Source of the DNA: Patellaria atrata CBS 101060
Taxonomy: Eukaryota; Ascomycota; Dothideomycetes; Patellariales; Patellariaceae
DNA length: 64,000 nucleotides
NCBI GenBank assembly: GCA_010093705.1
Contig: MU006094.1
Span: 781,550 to 845,549, forward strand
Direction: 5' to 3'
Each line of letters opens with the position of its first letter. Position 1 is the first letter of the stretch. Below the pieces are notes generated by a model. That model was not told the DNA's origin, made no database searches, and worked only from the letters and a program-made list of their open reading frames with translations. The position numbers and the translations under genes are program-made. Positions 61,322 through 64,000 of this stretch are shown piece by piece.

Positions 61322-64000
61322 AGGACCCTTTCAACTTTCAGCGCCTCCCACTTCCCACGAACCCCAGCCAACCTAACCTAGAGATAGAACTAATAATCCC
61401 CCGGGGCCTTTTTTTTTCATCTCTCTTTACGTGTCCCTACACCAAATTTGGCCACAGCAGATACGTTTCGAGAATTTACTGGCAGTTACACTTCTATCTG
61501 TTGATCTCTTCGCTCCCTTTGACTATGCCGCCTTCCGGTTCCTACGGTAGCTTCTCCTTAAAACCACTACCTTATTAGGTGCTGCTTAATTGACTCCCTC
61601 ATTTTGCAGAAACACAAAAGCATTTTGCGTCCACAGCTGCATCACTAAAAAGGTACCTACAGCTTATTTTTGATTGCTCTTTGCAGTACTCGTACAGCTC
61701 CTTTCTTCACTTTCGCTGCTCTCACGTTTCCTGTACGAGGAGGCTGCACCCTTACTGTAACTTGTACCCATCTTATGCCCCTCAAAGAAATGCGAGCTGT
61801 AACGTCGTCTGCCTGAAAGCTGAAGAAGCCAATCCTAGCTTGAATATATTTTTGCAATAAAGTCTGCCTTTGTTACCTTTGTTTGGGATATCGATTCCAA
61901 CCAGTCATCGCTCCCTGGAATCCACCATTACCACTCCCCTCTCTTCCGTCTTTCGTGTAGAACTCTCGAGCCTATTCTCCGTTTGCATCACCTCAGCCTA
62001 GAGATGCTCCTCCCTCTCCTCCCTTCTGCCAACGCTCTGCCTACGACACGCAAACATACAGTAATGATCCGTGCCGTCTCTCGCGATCGTAATACTGCAA
62101 TTTACGGCAAGGTGGTGTCCTGTTCTGCAAAGCGATCCAATGATGTAGTTGCTGGCTGACCTTCCCCTCATCCATACGAATCCGTGCCACAAGCTGATTC
62201 GAGAGATTCAGCTTTTCCCTTGTTTCCAAAAAGGCCGGAAAGTCCGAGCGGGCGTCCTTCCCCAAAGAGAGGAATTAGTGTATTTATTTTCATTAACCCT
62301 TACCGCAATCGGTTGAATTTGCGTCCTTTTGACTCACCACTTTCACCTCCAGAGTAGACAGCAATCTTTCAGAAAAGATATTATTATAATTGCCCGCCAA
62401 CAGTGCCTAGTAAGCCCTTAGCAAATCTATCTGCAAAGTAGAATGCCGTGACGATTACGGACTGTGAAGAATCCATATGTGTTACGGAATCATATGACGA
62501 GCTATGTAAGCGTACCCTCTAATGGGTACGGTCTCAGTACAGTCATCCAGATACTCCGCGGGGACGGACGAAAGGCCTATTAGAGAGTGTCTCTGTTGAG
62601 ATGCCAAATCATCTTCAAGGCCAAAAAGGGTAACATGAAGCTCGTTGTATTATGGTTCCAGAACGCATAAACGCACCGAAGGCTTCGAGAAGTTGTTTTC
62701 AGGAGAAAGAAAATAATGGTTCGAATGCCTATGGAGAGCTCTGGATCAACGGAACACAGCCGCAAGAAAAGATTGTCATTCATCAGTGGCTGCCTTCGCC
62801 CAAAGACAAAACCTGCCGGATACGCTCTAGAGTCATAACTTTGAGCAACTTTGAGCTTTGTCTAGGATCGTAGTCAGCCAGATTGGCATTATCGCTGAGA
62901 ATGGTTCCCTCTCTCAAACACCTCATCAAATCGAAGTGAAGCTCCGGAAGGCGATTGTTCGATTCCGAGCTTCATCCGATCTCGCGGTGCTGATATCCTT
63001 GGGGTTCCGATGGATTGGGAAAGGTGGCAAAGTCTGGAGGCTGAGTCAACGCTTTTCAACCTGAACTGCCCGACCCGACATCATACATGGCAACAGTCGC
63101 ATCATGTCACCACCCAACAACCTCTCTAACCTCCACAGCCCACACCGTGATCGGAGGGTAATCTTTATTTGAGGAACAGGCAGCAGAGCCACGGGCGCAC
63201 AGAGCTCCAGAGTTCGGTAATGGGGAACCGTGGCACCATAACGTGACCGATACTCGTTGGCAACCATGGGCTGGCTGTATCAAAGACACTTCAGCAGAGA
63301 CGCATCCTTGGTCATTGTTGACTTGTGGGATGGATCAAGATTATTTTCTCATCTGTTCTGCTGACCGTGGTTATCCGCGGCGATGGTGGCCCTGAAGGAC
63401 AAAACGTGTCATCCACCTGAGCGTGAGATTCTTTGTTGTGAGTTCGTAAAAGGCTGGTGGCTGCCTGGAGGTCAATCTCGAGTTCTCGATCTAGCGTGCT
63501 TGACGATTGCTCATCGTGTGTGTGATGCCCAAAATTTCCGCAACGACAGTGAGACACGGGCTGAATGTGATTTTCATGGGGCGATATGAGATACTGCAGC
63601 CTAATTATGGCGATTATTGATTGGTTGTGCAGTCACCCATTTGCATGGTATTATTGACAACAGTAACCAGATAACAGCATTCTCGCACAGATTAATGCTG
63701 ATTCTCGAAAAGATTGACGAATACGCAAGATACGTGCAAGACGTGAGATTTCAGCTCAGATCGCCGTAGGCTGCTTTGAAGATAATGCATACTTCTTGAC
63801 GCAGGAACGATCATATTGGAATTATACAATAAGCAAGATATCTGGAAACAATCCAATCTCAGTCCAGGTATGTCGAGAGATGACGATAGTAACAGTTGAG
63901 AAGGTAGGCGCAAAACCACCAGGCAACAACCGCCAACAATCGCCCCGTCAGCTCAGATGCATAATGCGACAAGTCAATGAAAAGTAAGATGCAACCCCAG
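61322..64000. other. Right-end region, no gene seen
   Basis: 2.7 kb of short open frames without support. C/T-rich around 61330-61560. A frame near 63440 reads KGWWLPGG, like part of a Nudix box, but the rest of the box is missing in all frames. Confidence 0.55.

Noticed and set aside
63383-63589. KGWWLPGG as part of a Nudix box
   Set aside because: The Glu-rich remainder of the Nudix box is absent in all three frames after it; treated as chance.

Overview
The window is nuclear DNA of a filamentous ascomycete. Genes carry one to five introns of about 45-145 bp with GTRNGT-like donors, CTRAC-type branch sites and short distances to the acceptor. Several proteins are typically fungal: an LtrA family protein, a fungal rhodopsin-like membrane protein, a Zn2Cys6 regulator, an HSP9/12 stress protein, New1 and a Pho85-type cyclin. 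The gene repertoire and the loose, gene-poor spacing fit Leotiomycetes (Sclerotiniaceae-like), but that placement is inference. All gene models here were spliced by hand from reading frame, splice signals and family expectation. No search was run.

Layout. 1-10 kb: a C2H2 zinc-finger regulator cut by the left edge, a 100-N assembly gap between two pyrimidine-rich tracts, an unknown conserved-looking protein (4184-5718, minus), and a divergent pair of an RRM-like protein (7490-9153, minus) and a WBP11-type splicing factor (9534-10622, plus). 11-24.6 kb: an HSP9/12 gene with stress elements in its promoter, about 7 kb without genes, a Zn2Cys6 regulator (18574-20083), then another 4.5 kb without protein genes that holds a candidate structured RNA (about 23314-23545).

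24.6-41 kb: a decayed glutamate decarboxylase gene, a 170-bp MITE with TA target duplication, a two-domain fasciclin protein, an MFS transporter, an Mpv17/PMP22 family protein, a rhodopsin-like integral membrane protein and an LtrA family protein. Membrane proteins dominate this stretch. 42-49 kb: a single-pass Ser/Thr-rich membrane protein, a Cys-rich unknown protein and two decayed tandem copies of an F-box-like gene.

49-61 kb is a compact housekeeping block: New1 (ABCF ATPase of translation termination/recycling), the SRP receptor alpha subunit, Yif1 (ER-Golgi traffic) and a Pho85-type cyclin with a long leader. New1, SRP receptor and Yif1 all serve protein synthesis and the early secretory route, but nothing suggests that they are co-regulated beyond the shared SRP receptor/Yif1 promoter. 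The last 2.7 kb shows no gene.

No plainly new multi-gene system is visible. The best leads are the structured RNA candidate, the MITE, the decayed decarboxylase, the RRM-like gene with three basic repeats, and two short motifs that recur only in non-coding DNA.
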